Shown here in pieces: positions 1-12,202 of a stretch of 60,164 bases of DNA. Origin of the DNA: Rhodobacterales bacterium (GTDB taxonomy: Bacteria; Pseudomonadota; Alphaproteobacteria; Rhodobacterales; Rhodobacteraceae); NCBI GenBank assembly GCA_017303485.1, contig JAFLCY010000010.1:1-60164 (forward strand), read 5' to 3'. The translations under genes were made by a program, and so were the position numbers. The notes under the pieces were generated by a model. That model had not been told where the DNA came from and ran no database searches. It saw only the letters and a program-made list of their open reading frames with translations. Positions within the stretch are counted from its first letter, which is position 1, and each line of letters starts with the position of its first letter.

Positions 1-218
1 GTTACTACGCGGGGGTCGCGGCGATGCGGCTTGGCGAAGTGTCGGTCGTCGCACCCTTCCGCTACACCCGGCTGGTCTTCGCGATGGTGATCGCCATGAT
101 CTTTCTGGGCGAGCGGCCTGCCGGGACGACACTCATCGGCGCGGCCATCGTGGTGGGGTCGGGGCTTTACGCCTTTGCCCGGGAACGAAGGCGGAAACGC
201 GCTTCCCTCATGCCTTAA
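1..218 (+). CDS. DMT/EamA-family transporter, C-terminal fragment
   Basis: The frame is open from the window edge (codons in register with position 3) to a TAA at 216-218. The visible residues form the last two hydrophobic helices of a drug/metabolite-transporter (EamA) permease: a segment around VSVVAPFRYTRLVFAMVIAM, the typical FLGERP turn, and a final glycine/alanine-rich helix followed by an Arg/Lys-rich cytoplasmic tail. The 'GE.P' turn before the last helix is a hallmark of EamA repeats. The substrate cannot be inferred. The gene begins outside the window, so length and start are unknown. Confidence 0.75.
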   Translation, partial: YYAGVAAMRLGEVSVVAPFRYTRLVFAMVIAMIFLGERPAGTTLIGAAIVVGSGLYAFARERRRKRASLMP

Positions 219-260
219 GCCGGGGTAAAGGGCCTTTGAGAGCATTCATTTCGGCCTTGA

Positions 261-1547
<1,287 letters not shown>

Positions 1548-1551
1548 TAGC

Positions 1552-2052
1552 ATGAAACAAGCAGCGGCGGGACTTCTGGCGGCGCTGATGGCGCTTTCCC
1601 CGGTTCCCGCCGTTGCGCTGTCTTGTGAGGAATACTCGATCCGCGACGCCTACTGGCGATACCAGGCTGCGGAAGAGACCTATGTCCTGGTCTTTGGAGC
1701 CTTTTTGGACCTGAAGAAGACCCGGGCGAAGGCCGAAGGTTATCCGGGCGGAGCGGAAGTCTGGACTGCCAAATTCACTGGCCACGGCTTCTCGCGCCGG
1801 GCTTTTGACAAGCCGTTCGAGACCGGGGTGACGCTGATATTTCCCGATTTCAGCGATATCGCCGGCGGGTACAACACGGCGGATCTGGCAGATTGGCTGC
1901 CGGGCAAGCGTGGGCTGGTCTGGCTGAAGAAGACTGCTGCGGGGTATCAGCTGGCCGCCGGACTTTGCCAGCCGCTGCTTGACACCAAAGCTGCCAACGT
2001 CAAGCCGGCGCTGCAGTGTCTGCGCGGCGGCTATTGCCCGAAGTCGAACTGA
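1552..2052 (+). CDS. Small exported protein of unknown function
   Basis: I do not recognise the family of this 166-residue protein. Residues 1-22 look like a Sec signal peptide (Lys near the start, a Leu/Ala-rich core, AVA-type cleavage site before LSCEEYS), so it is probably periplasmic. The mature part has Cys residues near both ends (LSCEEY at the front, GLCQPLL, LQCLRGGYC at the end) that could form disulfides, and aromatic-rich segments. It starts 4 bases after the eno stop, suggesting shared transcription. It ends 4 bases before the convergent oxidoreductase. A link with glycolysis is not implied. Confidence 0.75.
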   Translation: MKQAAAGLLAALMALSPVPAVALSCEEYSIRDAYWRYQAAEETYVLVFGAFLDLKKTRAKAEGYPGGAEVWTAKFTGHGFSRRAFDKPFETGVTLIFPDFSDIAGGYNTADLADWLPGKRGLVWLKKTAAGYQLAAGLCQPLLDTKAANVKPALQCLRGGYCPKSN

Positions 2053-2056
2053 GCGG

Positions 2057-3115
2057 TCAGAACGGGCGGTTCGGGCGGAATTCGGCGAGGAGCGGGCTTT
2101 GCCCCTCGCCCGCGATCTCGGCGGCGAGAAGTTCTGCCACCACCGGCGCCAGCGTGGCCCCGGAATGCATGACGGCGATCCAGAGGCCGTCAACCGGCCC
2201 CTGCCCCACGACCGGCAATCCGTCGCCGGGCACCGGGCGCAGGGCCATCGCCTGATGCGCGAAATGGATGTGCTGACCCGGGAACAATGTGCGCAGCCGC
2301 TGCAGGGTTGCGTTCACCACCACCGGGAAAGATCCCAGCGATTCAGCACTGTCGGACTGATGCCCGGCGGAAGCGGGGGCGATCAGGCGGCCTTCGGCGT
2401 CCTGCCTGACCTCCTGATCCGGCGTGGCGAGGATCACCGGGCAGACCGGCGGCAGCGGGTTGGTCGCGATCATCAGGCCGGGGCGTTTCAGCATCGGCAG
2501 CCTGTAGCCGAGCGGTGCCAGAAGTTCGGGCGTGCCGGTGCCGGTGGCAAGGATCACGCGGCTTGCAGGCATCGCGCCGAGGTCGGTCAGCACCCCGGTC
2601 ACCCTGCCGCTTTCGACAGTCAGGTCCTGCACGGTGGCCCGGATCACCTTTGCGCCGGACGCCCTGATCAGCGCGCGCGCAAGGGTCGCGGGGTCGGATA
2701 CGCCCTCCTCGGGGAAGAAGAGCGCGGAGTCCGGAACCGGGCCGAGCGCGGGCAGGCGGTCCTTCACCTGCGCACGGGTCAGCTGTTCGACCTGATAGCC
2801 GAGGGCCTGAAGGTCCGAGGCGGTTTCAGCCTGCGCATCGCCCGTCGCCTCGTACCAGAGGCAACCTTGCCATGTCGTCGGCAGGCCGGTCAGGGCTTCG
2901 GTCAGGCGGCGGTGGGCAGCCATGCCTTCGTAGCGCAGGCGGTAGTGCGGATGGTTGAGGAAATAGGAGGCGTTGAGCCAGCCGAAGCTTGCCGCCGAAG
3001 CAAGGCCGCCTTCCGCATGCGTCGAGACGATGGTGACAGGCTCGCCGCGCCGGGACAGCTGGTAGGCCAGCGCCGCGCCGGTGATGCCGGCTCCGATGAT
3101 CAGGGTCTGGGTCAT
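2057..3115 (-). CDS. FAD-dependent oxidoreductase of the DAO (glycine/D-amino-acid oxidase) family
   Basis: A Rossmann FAD-binding motif GAGITG sits at residues 8-13, preceded by a hydrophobic strand, which fixes the ATG at 3113-3115 as the start (352 aa) rather than codons further upstream. The body has the layout of the DAO family: a central substrate domain and a C-terminal second FAD contact around GDGLPVVGQGPVDGLWIAVMHSGATLAP. Members oxidise secondary or primary amine substrates such as glycine, sarcosine or D-amino acids with reduction of O2. The actual substrate is not predictable. It converges on the exported protein gene and no partner subunits lie alongside. Confidence 0.85.
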   Translation of the reverse strand: MTQTLIIGAGITGAALAYQLSRRGEPVTIVSTHAEGGLASAASFGWLNASYFLNHPHYRLRYEGMAAHRRLTEALTGLPTTWQGCLWYEATGDAQAETASDLQALGYQVEQLTRAQVKDRLPALGPVPDSALFFPEEGVSDPATLARALIRASGAKVIRATVQDLTVESGRVTGVLTDLGAMPASRVILATGTGTPELLAPLGYRLPMLKRPGLMIATNPLPPVCPVILATPDQEVRQDAEGRLIAPASAGHQSDSAESLGSFPVVVNATLQRLRTLFPGQHIHFAHQAMALRPVPGDGLPVVGQGPVDGLWIAVMHSGATLAPVVAELLAAEIAGEGQSPLLAEFRPNRPF

Positions 3116-3282
3116 GGGCGAAGGCTTGCACGGCCCGCGACTGCTTGCAATGGGCTGCGCCATAAGGGGACTTGCGCGAATCAGGTATGGCGATCCGGCC
3201 CGGGGATGTTAAGCATCACCCGGCGGGGAACCGCAGGTCCGGCCCGCCCCCGATTGCAGATCACGAGTCAGGAGAATCCCGT

Positions 3283-4392
3283 ATGGAGCCGCAAAAGGCC
3301 ACAGCCGCCGACCCCCTCCGTGGCCTGCTGGCCGTGGTTCTGGCACTGGCGCTGATCGCGCTGGTCGGATTCTTCATGGCCATCGGAAAATCGGTCCTGC
3401 TGCCGATCGTGCTGGCCGTCATCTCGGTCTATGTCCTTGTCGCCGCCAGCGAGGCGCTGACCCGCCTGCCCGGCGGCGCGCAGCTGCCAGGCTGGCTCCG
3501 CCGCTGCCTTGTGCTGATCGCCTTTCTCGTGGCGATGCTGTTTCTGGGCGGCGTCATGGTCTCGACCGCGGAACAGCTGGCCGGGCGGATGCCCTCCTAT
3601 CTGCAGAACCTGAACGCGCTCTTGACGCAGCTTGCCTCGGTCGTCGGTGTCGACAACCCCGACTGGCAGAAGATGTGGAAGGATCTGGTCGACGGCCTGC
3701 CGCTGCAACGCTTTGCCAGCCTTGCGCTTGGCTCCATCGCGGCGGCGGCGGGGCTGATCACGATGGTAGTCGTCTATGCGATGTTCCTGATGGGCGAGCG
3801 CGGCGATTTCGCCCACAAGATCGCCGTCGCCCTGCCCGGCGAACGCGGCATCCGAGCGTCAAAAATCGTGGCGCAGGTCAATGGCGCGATCAGCGACTAT
3901 CTGGCGGTGAAGACGCTGGTGAACATCATCCTGGCGACCCTGTCCTATCTGGTGCTCTGGGTGTTCGGCGTCGACTTCGCGCTGTTCTGGGCGGTGCTGA
4001 TCGGGGTGCTGAACTACATTCCCTATGTCGGCTCGCTTCTGGGCGTGGTCTTCCCGGTCGCGCTGACGATGGCGCAATTCGGCTCGATCCAGACCACCAT
4101 CGGCGTGGGCCTCCTGCTGACGGCGATGCAGGTCTGGGTCGGCAATGCGCTGGAGCCGCGGATGATCGGGCGCAAGGTCAACATGTCGCCCTTCGTGGTG
4201 CTGGTGGCGCTGGCCCTGTGGTCGGCGATCTGGGGCATCGCGGGGGCGATCCTTGCGATCCCGCTGACCTCGATCATCGCGATCATCATGGCAAGCTTCG
4301 CCTCGACCCGGCCTTTCGCGATCCTGCTGGCGCAGGATGTCAGCGTGTTTGCGGGGGATCACCGGGTTGAGGCGAAGGCCGATCCCGCCTAA
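3283..4392 (+). CDS. AI-2E family (TqsA/PerM-like) transporter
   Basis: A polytopic inner-membrane protein of 369 aa. An N-terminal pair of helices near residues 15-60 is followed by a central soluble segment and then clustered C-terminal helices. The [25 protein letters not shown] region is characteristic of the AI-2E transporter family. The ATG at 3283 is chosen because CAGGAG lies about ten bases upstream and the longer reading frame adds only a hydrophilic, low-complexity stretch. Family members have been linked to autoinducer-2 export or Na+/H+ antiport, but the substrate here is unknown. Confidence 0.88.
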   Translation: MEPQKATAADPLRGLLAVVLALALIALVGFFMAIGKSVLLPIVLAVISVYVLVAASEALTRLPGGAQLPGWLRRCLVLIAFLVAMLFLGGVMVSTAEQLAGRMPSYLQNLNALLTQLASVVGVDNPDWQKMWKDLVDGLPLQRFASLALGSIAAAAGLITMVVVYAMFLMGERGDFAHKIAVALPGERGIRASKIVAQVNGAISDYLAVKTLVNIILATLSYLVLWVFGVDFALFWAVLIGVLNYIPYVGSLLGVVFPVALTMAQFGSIQTTIGVGLLLTAMQVWVGNALEPRMIGRKVNMSPFVVLVALALWSAIWGIAGAILAIPLTSIIAIIMASFASTRPFAILLAQDVSVFAGDHRVEAKADPA

Positions 4393-4403
4393 CGCTGTTG
4401 CCG

Positions 4404-4934
4404 ATGCTGATCCTGCTGAACAAGCCCTATGACGTGCTGTGCCAGTTCTCCCGCGAGGGGGAGCGGGCAGTGCTGGCGGATTTCGTGCCCGTGAAGGGGG
4501 TCTATCCGGCCGGGCGGCTGGACCGGGATTCCGAGGGGCTTCTGGTCCTGACCGACGAGGGCAAGCTGCAGGCGCGGATTGCGGACCCCAAACACAAGCT
4601 GGAAAAGACCTACCTTGCGCAGGTGGAGGGGGTGGTGACGGAGGCCGCCTTGGAACGCCTGCGCGCCGGGGTGGAGTTGAACGACGGGCCGACCTTGCCT
4701 GCGCGGGCGAAGGCGGTGGAGGAACCCGTGTGGCTGTGGCCCCGGGTGCCGCCGATCCGGGTGCGGAAGACGGTGCCTGACGGCTGGATCGAGCTGACCA
4801 TCCGTGAGGGGCGGAACCGGCAGGTCCGGCGGATGTGCGCGGCGGTGGGGTTGCCCTGTCTGCGGCTGATCCGCTGGCGGGTCGGCGACTGGACGCTGGA
4901 CGACCTCGCGCCTGGGGAATGGCGGCAGGCGTGA
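4404..4934 (+). CDS. 23S rRNA pseudouridine synthase, RluE/RsuA family
   Basis: A 176-residue enzyme that starts directly with the catalytic domain ([15 protein letters not shown]). The catalytic Asp lies in [17 protein letters not shown], the motif of the RsuA/RluB/E/F family. The C-terminal [24 protein letters not shown] segment is also typical. It lacks an N-terminal S4 domain, which matches RluE (23S U2457) rather than RsuA. It lies 11 bases after the AI-2E gene on the same strand. A TTG six bases upstream is an alternative start. Confidence 0.9.
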   Translation: MLILLNKPYDVLCQFSREGERAVLADFVPVKGVYPAGRLDRDSEGLLVLTDEGKLQARIADPKHKLEKTYLAQVEGVVTEAALERLRAGVELNDGPTLPARAKAVEEPVWLWPRVPPIRVRKTVPDGWIELTIREGRNRQVRRMCAAVGLPCLRLIRWRVGDWTLDDLAPGEWRQA

Positions 4935-5062
4935 GCCGCTAAAGTTTGGACTTGCGCCATCATCCATTGGCTGCTGGCATTCGCGCAGCATGTTCAGCGG
5001 CGCGGTCAGGTCTGGGGCCTAGCCCTGACGGGCCGGACCGGCGCAGGATGAGGGAGACCCGG

Positions 5063-5947
5063 ATGGACCACCGCGAGTTTGTTTCCGCTTTGCCGAGTGA
5101 TCTGCGCGAGCGGATGGTGGAAAAGCAGGACGGTCCGGGGATGCTGCATCTGGCAGGCCATCTGGGGGCGATCCTTGTCGCTGGCGGTTTGATCGCGGCG
5201 GGCGTCCCGGGCTGGTGGTTGCTGCTGCCGGTGCAGGGGGCGCTGATCGTCTTCCTGTTCACGCTGGAGCATGAGGCGACGCACAAGACTCCGTTCAGGA
5301 CCGGCTGGATGAACGATTGGGCGGGGCGTGTGGCGGGGTTTCTGATCCTGCTGCCGTTTGAATGGTTCCGCTACTTCCACCTTGCGCATCACCGCTGGAC
5401 CAATATCGAGGGCAAGGACCCCGAACTTCTGGCGGAAAAGCCCGAGACGCTGCGGGCCTGGGTCTGGCATGTCTCGGGCCTGCCCTATTGGGGATCGGAA
5501 CTGCGGCTGATGGCGGATCTGCTGCGGGGCCGCGCCGAGGGCGACTATCTGCCCGAAAGCGCCAAGGGCCGCATCGTCACCGAAGCGCGCTGGATGGCAT
5601 TTGGCTACTTCTGTGCCGTGACCAGCCTGGTCTGGAGCCCGGTGCTGTTCTGGGCCTGGTTCCTGCCGGCGGTTCTGGGGCAACCGTTCCTGCGGCTCTA
5701 TCTTTTGGCCGAGCATGGCGACTGTCCGCAGGTGGCGAACATGTTCGAGAACACGAGGACCACCTTCACCAACCGGGTCATGCGCTGGCTGGCCTGGAAC
5801 ATGCCCTATCATGTCGAGCATCATGTCTGGCCTGCGGTCCCGTTCCACCGGCTTCCGGACGTGCATGGGTTGATGAGGAAGGAATTGCGGGTGACGGCCG
5901 ACGGCTATGCGGCGTTTACGAAGGAGTATCTGGAGCGGCGGTTGTAA
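5063..5947 (+). CDS. Membrane fatty-acid desaturase family protein
   Basis: A di-iron membrane enzyme of 294 aa. The three histidine clusters expected for the family are visible: HEATH (residues 70-74), HLAHH (106-110) and, near the C terminus, YHVEHHVWP. An additional conserved AEHGD lies between them. Hydrophobic helices occupy about 30-65, 90-105 and 185-220. The start at 5063 follows AGGGAG. The substrate could be an acyl lipid or a carotenoid-like molecule; the histidine pattern alone does not separate these. It appears monocistronic. Confidence 0.88.
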   Translation: MDHREFVSALPSDLRERMVEKQDGPGMLHLAGHLGAILVAGGLIAAGVPGWWLLLPVQGALIVFLFTLEHEATHKTPFRTGWMNDWAGRVAGFLILLPFEWFRYFHLAHHRWTNIEGKDPELLAEKPETLRAWVWHVSGLPYWGSELRLMADLLRGRAEGDYLPESAKGRIVTEARWMAFGYFCAVTSLVWSPVLFWAWFLPAVLGQPFLRLYLLAEHGDCPQVANMFENTRTTFTNRVMRWLAWNMPYHVEHHVWPAVPFHRLPDVHGLMRKELRVTADGYAAFTKEYLERRL

Positions 5948-5986
5948 GGCCTTGCACCGAGGGGGCCACCCCATCATGTCATCAAC

Positions 5987-6325
5987 ATGATCTTCAAGCG
6001 GGACATTTTGGCATTAGGTCTGGCGGCACTCGTCACCGCACTGCTTGGAGGATTGATGATCTTTCCCTCGGTCTATCCGTATCGAGAGCCGCTGGGATAT
6101 GTGCCGGGATCAATCCGATCCTTTGAGGTGAGCGTGACGAAATACGGCGGCACGACAGGCTTGTTCAATGTCCGGCTGGATCAGGGAGCGGAGCTGAAGG
6201 TGACGGCGGGAGACGGCTACGCCACGCTTGTTCCCGGCGACCGGGTTTGCATCCGTGCAACGCGCCGGGGCGAGTTGGTTGAGGGCGATCTTGTCTCGAT
6301 GGGCCGGTGCCTATCAGGGTCTTGA
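5987..6325 (+). CDS. Small membrane-anchored protein of unknown function
   Basis: A 112-residue protein with one N-terminal hydrophobic segment (about residues 7-28) and a soluble C-terminal part of roughly 75 residues. That part is rich in beta-type sequence (FEVSVTKYGGTTGLFNVRLDQGAELKVTAGDG) and has two Cys. It is probably anchored in the inner membrane with the domain outside. No clear ribosome-binding site precedes the ATG, so the start is less certain. I do not recognise a family. It follows the desaturase gene by 39 bases. Confidence 0.55.
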   Translation: MIFKRDILALGLAALVTALLGGLMIFPSVYPYREPLGYVPGSIRSFEVSVTKYGGTTGLFNVRLDQGAELKVTAGDGYATLVPGDRVCIRATRRGELVEGDLVSMGRCLSGS

Positions 6326-6416
6326 TCGACCTCTCACCAAGGGTGACATTTTCCGCGATTGTGCGGGGCACAAGATCGGGGTGGTCTGAGGCGAGGGCTT
6401 TCGGTAGGCAGGAGGC

Positions 6417-7340
6417 ATGAGCGACACCCCTGCCCCGCCCCGCCCGGCCGCGTCCAGCGGCGACACCCTGCCCGGCTTTCTCTATGCGCTGACGGCCTAT
6501 CTCCTCTGGGGGTTCCTGCCGCTGTACATGAAGGCGCTGGCGCATATCCCGCCGCCCGAGGTGATCGCGCATCGCGTGCTCTGGTCGATCCCGGTGGCGT
6601 TGGTGGTGCTGTGGTGGACCGGGCGGACGCAGGATCTGAAGGCCGCTCTGGTTTCGCCACGGATGCTGGGGATGGCGGCGATGACGGCGGCGCTGATTTC
6701 GGTGAACTGGGGGATCTATGTCTGGGCCATCGGTTCGGGTCACGCGCTGGACGCGGCGCTGGGGTATTACATCAACCCGCTGTTTTCCATCTTCCTTGGC
6801 GCGGTGCTGCTGGGCGAGCGGATGGGACGCATGCAGATGGCGGCGATTGCGCTGGCAGTGGTTGCCGTGGGCATCCTGACCTGGGATGCCGGGCGGCTGC
6901 CGGTGGTGGCCCTTGGGCTTACGCTGACCTGGGGCTTTTACGCCTATCTCAAGCGGCGGCTGCCGATCGGCCCGAACCAGGGCTTCACGCTGGAAATCCT
7001 GATCCTGCTGATCCCTGCTCTGGGATACATGTTCTGGCTGTCGGCACAGGGCAGCTCGCATTTCCGGCAGGGCGTGGCGTGGGATGACATCCTGCTTCTC
7101 GGCTGCGGGCTGGTGACGGCCGTCCCGCTGATGTTCTACGCCAACGGGGCAAAGCGCCTGACGCTGTCGACCATCGCGATCATGCAATACATCGCGCCGA
7201 CGATGATCTTCCTGACGGCGGTCTTCGTCTTCGATGAGCCGTTCAGCAAGGTGAAGCTCCTGGCCTTCAGCCTGATCTGGGTGGCGCTGGTGATCTATTC
7301 GCTGCCGCTTCTGGCCGGGCGGCTTAATCGGGCCGGCTGA
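6417..7340 (+). CDS. rarD: RarD-type EamA transporter
   Basis: A 307-residue permease with about ten predicted helices arranged as two EamA repeats. The first helix holds [20 protein letters not shown], which is characteristic of RarD proteins, followed by [42 protein letters not shown] and the C-terminal [20 protein letters not shown]. RarD was first linked to chloramphenicol sensitivity in Pseudomonas; its physiological substrate is unsettled. A GGAGG precedes the ATG. The 3' end overlaps the convergent anmK gene by 17 bases. Confidence 0.92.
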   Translation: MSDTPAPPRPAASSGDTLPGFLYALTAYLLWGFLPLYMKALAHIPPPEVIAHRVLWSIPVALVVLWWTGRTQDLKAALVSPRMLGMAAMTAALISVNWGIYVWAIGSGHALDAALGYYINPLFSIFLGAVLLGERMGRMQMAAIALAVVAVGILTWDAGRLPVVALGLTLTWGFYAYLKRRLPIGPNQGFTLEILILLIPALGYMFWLSAQGSSHFRQGVAWDDILLLGCGLVTAVPLMFYANGAKRLTLSTIAIMQYIAPTMIFLTAVFVFDEPFSKVKLLAFSLIWVALVIYSLPLLAGRLNRAG

Positions 7341-8421
7341 TCTGGCCGCCCCCCACCAGCGCGGGGGCGCCGGTGGTGTCTGGGCTGGAGGTTGCCATCT
7401 TGCGCAGCACGCGGACGGCAAGGAAGGCGAAGGCCTGGGCTTCCAGCATGTCGCCGTCGAGGCCGACATCTTCCACCGGCAGCACCGGGCAGGCCATGCG
7501 GCGGCGAAGCTCGGCCATCAGCGTGGGGTTGTGCCGCCCGCCGCCGGTGACAAGGATGCGGGTCACGGGGGCCGGGAAATGGATCTGGGCGGCGGCCACG
7601 GCGGCGGCGGCGATGGCGGTAAGTGTCGCGGCGGCGTCAGCGTCCGACAGCATCTCAAGCCGGTCGATCAGCCCGTGGAAATCGTTGCGGTCCAGTGACT
7701 TCGGAGGCTGGGCGTCGAACCATGGGTCCTTCAGCACCGAGGCCACGAAGTCTTCGTCCACCTCACCGGTCGCCGCCAGCGCGCCGCCTTGGTCATGGCC
7801 AAGGCCAAGCCGGTCGCGCATGAGGTCGTTGATCGGCGCGTTTGCGGGGCCGGTGTCAAAGGCCAGAAGCGCACCGGGGCTTTCCGGGCCGGGCGCGGTA
7901 GGGTCGATCCAGGTGATGTTGCCGACCCCGCCGAGGTTGAGGAAGGCCAGGGGTTCCGTCGCGCCTATGTGGCGGGCCAGCGCGAAATGGTAGAAGGGCG
8001 CAAGCGGTGCCCCCTGCCCGCCGATGGTCACGTCGGAGGAGCGGAAATCCCAGACCGTCGGCAGACCCAGAAGCTGCGCCAGAAGCGCGCCGTTGCCGCA
8101 TTGGTGGGTGCCCTTGCCCTTCGGATCATGCGCAAGGGTCTGGCCGTGGAAGCCCAGAACCTCGGCCCCCGAGAAGCGGGCCAGCACCTCGGCATGGGCG
8201 GTCTCCACCACTTCGGCGGCGGCCTCGACGCCTGCGTCGCCGGGCCATTGGCCTAGGGCGGCGCGCAGCGCCTCCTGTTCAGCGGGGTTATAGGGACGGT
8301 AGGCAGAGGGGCCGAAGGCAAAGACGGAGTGGCCATCGGTCTTGATCATCGCGGCATCGACGCCATCCAGCGAAGTGCCGGACATGGTGCCGAGTGCCCA
8401 GAGTGCCCCGTCCTTCCGCAT
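7324..8421 (-). CDS. anmK: Anhydro-N-acetylmuramic acid kinase
   Basis: A cytoplasmic sugar kinase of 365 aa that phosphorylates and opens 1,6-anhydro-MurNAc from recycled peptidoglycan, giving MurNAc-6-phosphate. The ATP-binding N-terminal signature [14 protein letters not shown] is at about residues 12-25. Other family blocks are [35 protein letters not shown] and the C-terminal [20 protein letters not shown]. Divergent tyrS starts 57 bases away, so the two promoters share that short spacer. No other murein-recycling gene is adjacent. Confidence 0.96.
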   Translation of the reverse strand: MRKDGALWALGTMSGTSLDGVDAAMIKTDGHSVFAFGPSAYRPYNPAEQEALRAALGQWPGDAGVEAAAEVVETAHAEVLARFSGAEVLGFHGQTLAHDPKGKGTHQCGNGALLAQLLGLPTVWDFRSSDVTIGGQGAPLAPFYHFALARHIGATEPLAFLNLGGVGNITWIDPTAPGPESPGALLAFDTGPANAPINDLMRDRLGLGHDQGGALAATGEVDEDFVASVLKDPWFDAQPPKSLDRNDFHGLIDRLEMLSDADAAATLTAIAAAAVAAAQIHFPAPVTRILVTGGGRHNPTLMAELRRRMACPVLPVEDVGLDGDMLEAQAFAFLAVRVLRKMATSSPDTTGAPALVGGGQISRPD

Positions 8422-8478
8422 CTTCCCTTGTCACCCACGCGAAGATATACCGCCGCCATATCCTAGACCGAGGCGGCC

Positions 8479-9729
8479 ATGAACTACCATCCAAAATCTG
8501 ACTTCATGCGCGTGATGTTCGAGCGCGGCTTTGTTGCCGATTGCACGGATTATCAGGCGCTTGACGAGGCATTGGTGAAGGATGTGGTGCCGGGTTACAT
8601 CGGGTTCGACGCGACGGCGACCTCGCTGCATGTCGGCAGCCTGATCCAGATCATGATGCTGCGCTGGCTGCAAAAGACCGGGGGCAAACCCATCGTCTTG
8701 ATGGGCGGGGGCACGACGAAGATCGGCGACCCCTCGTTCCGGGCGGATGAACGGCCCTTGCTGACGGACGCGCAGATCAACGCCAATATCGAGGGGATCA
8801 AGAAGGCCTTCTCGCCCTATGTCCGGTTTGGCGACGGGGCGACCGATGCGGTGATGGTGAACAACGCCGAATGGCTGGACGCGCTGAACTACATCGGCTT
8901 CCTGCGCGACATCGGGCGGCATTTCAGCGTCAACCGGATGCTTTCCTTCGAGAGCGTGAAGTCGCGGCTGGACCGGGAGCAATCGCTCTCGTTCCTGGAA
9001 TTCAACTACATGATCCTGCAGGCCTATGACTTCCTTGAACTGCACCGCCGCTATGGCTGCCTGTTGCAGATGGGCGGCTCGGACCAGTGGGGCAACATCG
9101 TCAACGGCGTCGACCTCACGCGCCGGGTGATCAACGGGGAAGTCTTCGGGCTTACGACGCCGCTTCTGACCACGAGCGACGGGAAGAAGATGGGCAAGAG
9201 CCAGTCGGGTGCAGTCTGGCTGAATGGCGACATGTTCAGCGCCTACGAATTCTGGCAGTACTGGCGGAACGTTACTGATGCCGACGTGGGCCGGTTCCTG
9301 AAGCTTTACAGCGAGTTGCCGGTCGATGAGTGTGAGCGGCTGGGGTCCTTGGGCGGCTCCGAGATCAATGGCGCGAAGATCGTACTGGCCAATGCCGTGA
9401 CGACCCTGCTGCACGGGGCCGACGCCGCGGTGGCGGCAGAGGCGACGGCGCGGGAGGTCTTCGAGAAGGGCGGGATCGGCGACGATCTTCCGACCGTCAC
9501 CCTGGAGCCGAAGGAACTGGCCGACGGCGTGGGAATCGTGCAGCTTTTCGTGCGGGCAGGTCTGGCGGCCAGCGGCAAGGATGCGAAACGGCTGATCACC
9601 GAGGGCGGGGCGAAGGTGAATGACGAGATCATCACTGATACCGCGCTGCGCTATGGGGCGAGCCATCTGGCCGAGCCGATGAAGCTGACCGCTGGCAAGA
9701 AGCGGCATGCGCTGGTGGTGCTGGGGTAA
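8479..9729 (+). CDS. tyrS: Tyrosyl-tRNA synthetase
   Basis: A class I aminoacyl-tRNA synthetase of 416 aa that charges tRNA-Tyr. The HIGH-type motif reads HVGS (residues 51-54) after GFDATATSL, and the KMSKS-type motif reads KMGKS. The [10 protein letters not shown] tyrosine-binding block is present. The C-terminal 60 residues form an S4-like RNA-binding domain ([27 protein letters not shown]). Length and motifs match the bacterial TyrRS family. A strong hairpin follows the stop codon. Confidence 0.97.
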   Translation: MNYHPKSDFMRVMFERGFVADCTDYQALDEALVKDVVPGYIGFDATATSLHVGSLIQIMMLRWLQKTGGKPIVLMGGGTTKIGDPSFRADERPLLTDAQINANIEGIKKAFSPYVRFGDGATDAVMVNNAEWLDALNYIGFLRDIGRHFSVNRMLSFESVKSRLDREQSLSFLEFNYMILQAYDFLELHRRYGCLLQMGGSDQWGNIVNGVDLTRRVINGEVFGLTTPLLTTSDGKKMGKSQSGAVWLNGDMFSAYEFWQYWRNVTDADVGRFLKLYSELPVDECERLGSLGGSEINGAKIVLANAVTTLLHGADAAVAAEATAREVFEKGGIGDDLPTVTLEPKELADGVGIVQLFVRAGLAASGKDAKRLITEGGAKVNDEIITDTALRYGASHLAEPMKLTAGKKRHALVVLG

Positions 9730-9734
9730 GGCGT

Positions 9735-9760
9735 CGGGGTGGGCGTGATCGCCCACCCCG
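9735..9760. terminator. Bidirectional hairpin between convergent tyrS and cyclophilin gene
   Basis: Perfect 11-bp inverted repeat: CGGGGTGGGCG (9735-9745), loop TGAT, CGCCCACCCCG (9750-9760). It fills the 37-bp gap between two convergent stop codons and probably ends both transcripts. The T-rich tail is weak on both sides. Confidence 0.7.
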
Positions 9761-9766
9761 CTGATC

Positions 9767-10319
9767 TCATTCCTGAACGGTGACCTTGGTCATCACGTCT
9801 GGCGTCGCCGGAGGTTCGCCGCGCTGGATCTTGTCGACCACGTCCATGCCGGAAATCACGTTGCCGACGATGGTGTACTGGCCATCGAGGAAGCTGGCAT
9901 CGCCGAAGGTGATGAAGAACTGGCTGTTCGCCGAGTTCGGGTCCTGGGCGCGGGCCATGCCAACGACACCGCGCTGGAACGACAGTTTGTCGGTGAACTC
10001 GGCCGGGAGATCCGGCTTGTCCGAACCGCCTGTGCCGGCCATCGAGAGGTCTCCGCCCGCCTTCCCGTTCGCAACATCGCCGGTCTGGGCCATGAAGCCG
10101 TCAATCACGCGATGGAAGACCACGTTGTCGTAGGCGCCTTCCTTGGCCAGCGCGACGATCTGCGCGACGTGCTGGGGGGCGACATCGGGCAGAAGGTCGA
10201 TGACCACGGTGCCATTGGCAGCGCCCGCGACCTCGATCACCAGGTTCGGGCCGGGGCCGTCGGTGGCCTCTTGCGCAAAGGTCGGGGTGGCAAAGGCCAG
10301 AGCGGCGGCAAGGATCAGC

Positions 10320-10330
<11 letters not shown>
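9767..10330 (-). CDS. Periplasmic peptidyl-prolyl cis-trans isomerase (cyclophilin type)
   Basis: A 187-residue cyclophilin with an N-terminal signal peptide (residues 1-19, [17 protein letters not shown] before QE), so it should act on proteins in the periplasm. The cyclophilin core includes [17 protein letters not shown] (the catalytic Arg lies in FHRV), [17 protein letters not shown] and [22 protein letters not shown]. It lies directly downstream of a cytoplasmic paralogue and overlaps it by 11 bases, so the two are translationally coupled. Confidence 0.94.
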
Positions 10331-10832
<502 letters not shown>

Positions 10833-10970
10833 CGGGGTATCCTCAAGTTTCGGTCGGGCGTGACCGTACTGGGGGCATCCGCCCAAGGAAAGGGCAAAGC
10901 GTCGGAAGCGGTTGACGTGGGCGTGATCCGGGGGCCAAAAGCGGGCTGGACCCAAGAGATGGAGATGGCG

Positions 10971-12161
10971 ATGCCCTGGAAAACGCTGGACGACATGGAT
11001 CTGGCCGGAAAAGTGGTGCTGGTGCGGGTCGACATCAACGTGCCGATGGAGGCCGGGAAGGTCACCGACATGACCCGGATCGACAAGATCAAGCCCACGG
11101 TGGAGGACATCATCGCCAAGGGCGGCAAGGTGGTGCTGCTGGCGCATTTCGACCGGCCGAAGGGCAAGGTCGTGCCGGAGATGAGCCTGGGTCATGTGGC
11201 GGACGCACTGGCCGGGTCGCTGGGCCGCAAGGTCGTGTTCGGGGCGGATTGCGTGGGTGAGGCCGCGGCGGCGGCGATCGGCAAGGCCGGGGCCGGAGAG
11301 GTGGTGCTTCTGGAGAACACCCGCTTTCATTCGGGCGAGGAGAAGAACGATCCCGAGCTTGCCGCCCAGATGGCGGCCCTTGGGCAAGTCTTTGTGAATG
11401 ATGCGTTTTCCGCGGCGCACCGGGCCCATGCCTCGACCGAGGGGCTGGCGCGACTGCTGCCTGCGGCGGCGGGACGGCTGATGGAGGCGGAGTTGCGGGC
11501 GCTGGAGGCGGCATTGGGAACGCCCGAGCGGCCGGTGGTGGCGGTCGTTGGCGGGGCGAAGGTTTCGACCAAGATCGAACTGCTCGCCAATCTGGTGACC
11601 AAGGTCGATCATCTGGTGATCGGTGGCGGGATGGCGAACACCTTCCTTGTGGCCGAGGGGATCGAGGTTGGCCGGTCGCTGGCCGAGCGCGAGATGGCGG
11701 AAACCGCGCGGGAGATCCGGCACCGGGCGCAGAGAGCGGGGTGCCAGCTTCACCTGCCGGTGGATGTGGTGGTGGCGCGCGAATTCAAGGCCGGAGCGGA
11801 AAGCCAGACGGTCAGCGTCCACAAATGCCCGCCGGATGCGATGATTCTGGATGCGGGACCGGAGACGGTGGCCGAACTGGAAAAGGTGTTCGCAGCCTGC
11901 AAGACCTTGATCTGGAACGGTCCCTTGGGCGCTTTTGAGATCGAGCCGTTCAATGCCGCGACCTTCGCGGCGGCGAGAGGCGCGGCGAGGCTGACGCGCG
12001 AGGGCAAGCTTATCTCGGTGGCGGGGGGCGGCGATACCGTAGCTGCCTTGAATGCGGCCGGGGCCGCGGAGGATTTCACCTTCATCTCCACCGCCGGGGG
12101 GGCCTTCCTGGAATGGATGGAGGGCAAGGACCTGCCGGGCGTGAAGGCCTTGATGGGCTAG
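10971..12161 (+). CDS. pgk: Phosphoglycerate kinase
   Basis: A 396-residue glycolytic enzyme that transfers the acyl phosphate of 1,3-bisphosphoglycerate to ADP. Motifs are the N-terminal [20 protein letters not shown] substrate loop, [23 protein letters not shown], the hinge region [17 protein letters not shown], and the nucleotide-binding WNGPLGAFE and [13 protein letters not shown] near the end. ATG 10971 is preferred (GGAG six bases upstream), but in-frame ATGs at 10959 and 10965 are possible. Fba follows 41 bases downstream. Confidence 0.96.
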   Translation: MPWKTLDDMDLAGKVVLVRVDINVPMEAGKVTDMTRIDKIKPTVEDIIAKGGKVVLLAHFDRPKGKVVPEMSLGHVADALAGSLGRKVVFGADCVGEAAAAAIGKAGAGEVVLLENTRFHSGEEKNDPELAAQMAALGQVFVNDAFSAAHRAHASTEGLARLLPAAAGRLMEAELRALEAALGTPERPVVAVVGGAKVSTKIELLANLVTKVDHLVIGGGMANTFLVAEGIEVGRSLAEREMAETAREIRHRAQRAGCQLHLPVDVVVAREFKAGAESQTVSVHKCPPDAMILDAGPETVAELEKVFAACKTLIWNGPLGAFEIEPFNAATFAAARGAARLTREGKLISVAGGGDTVAALNAAGAAEDFTFISTAGGAFLEWMEGKDLPGVKALMG

Positions 12162-12202
12162 TCCGCAGGGGCTATGCCAAAGGGGACAGTCGGGAGACGA
12201 AC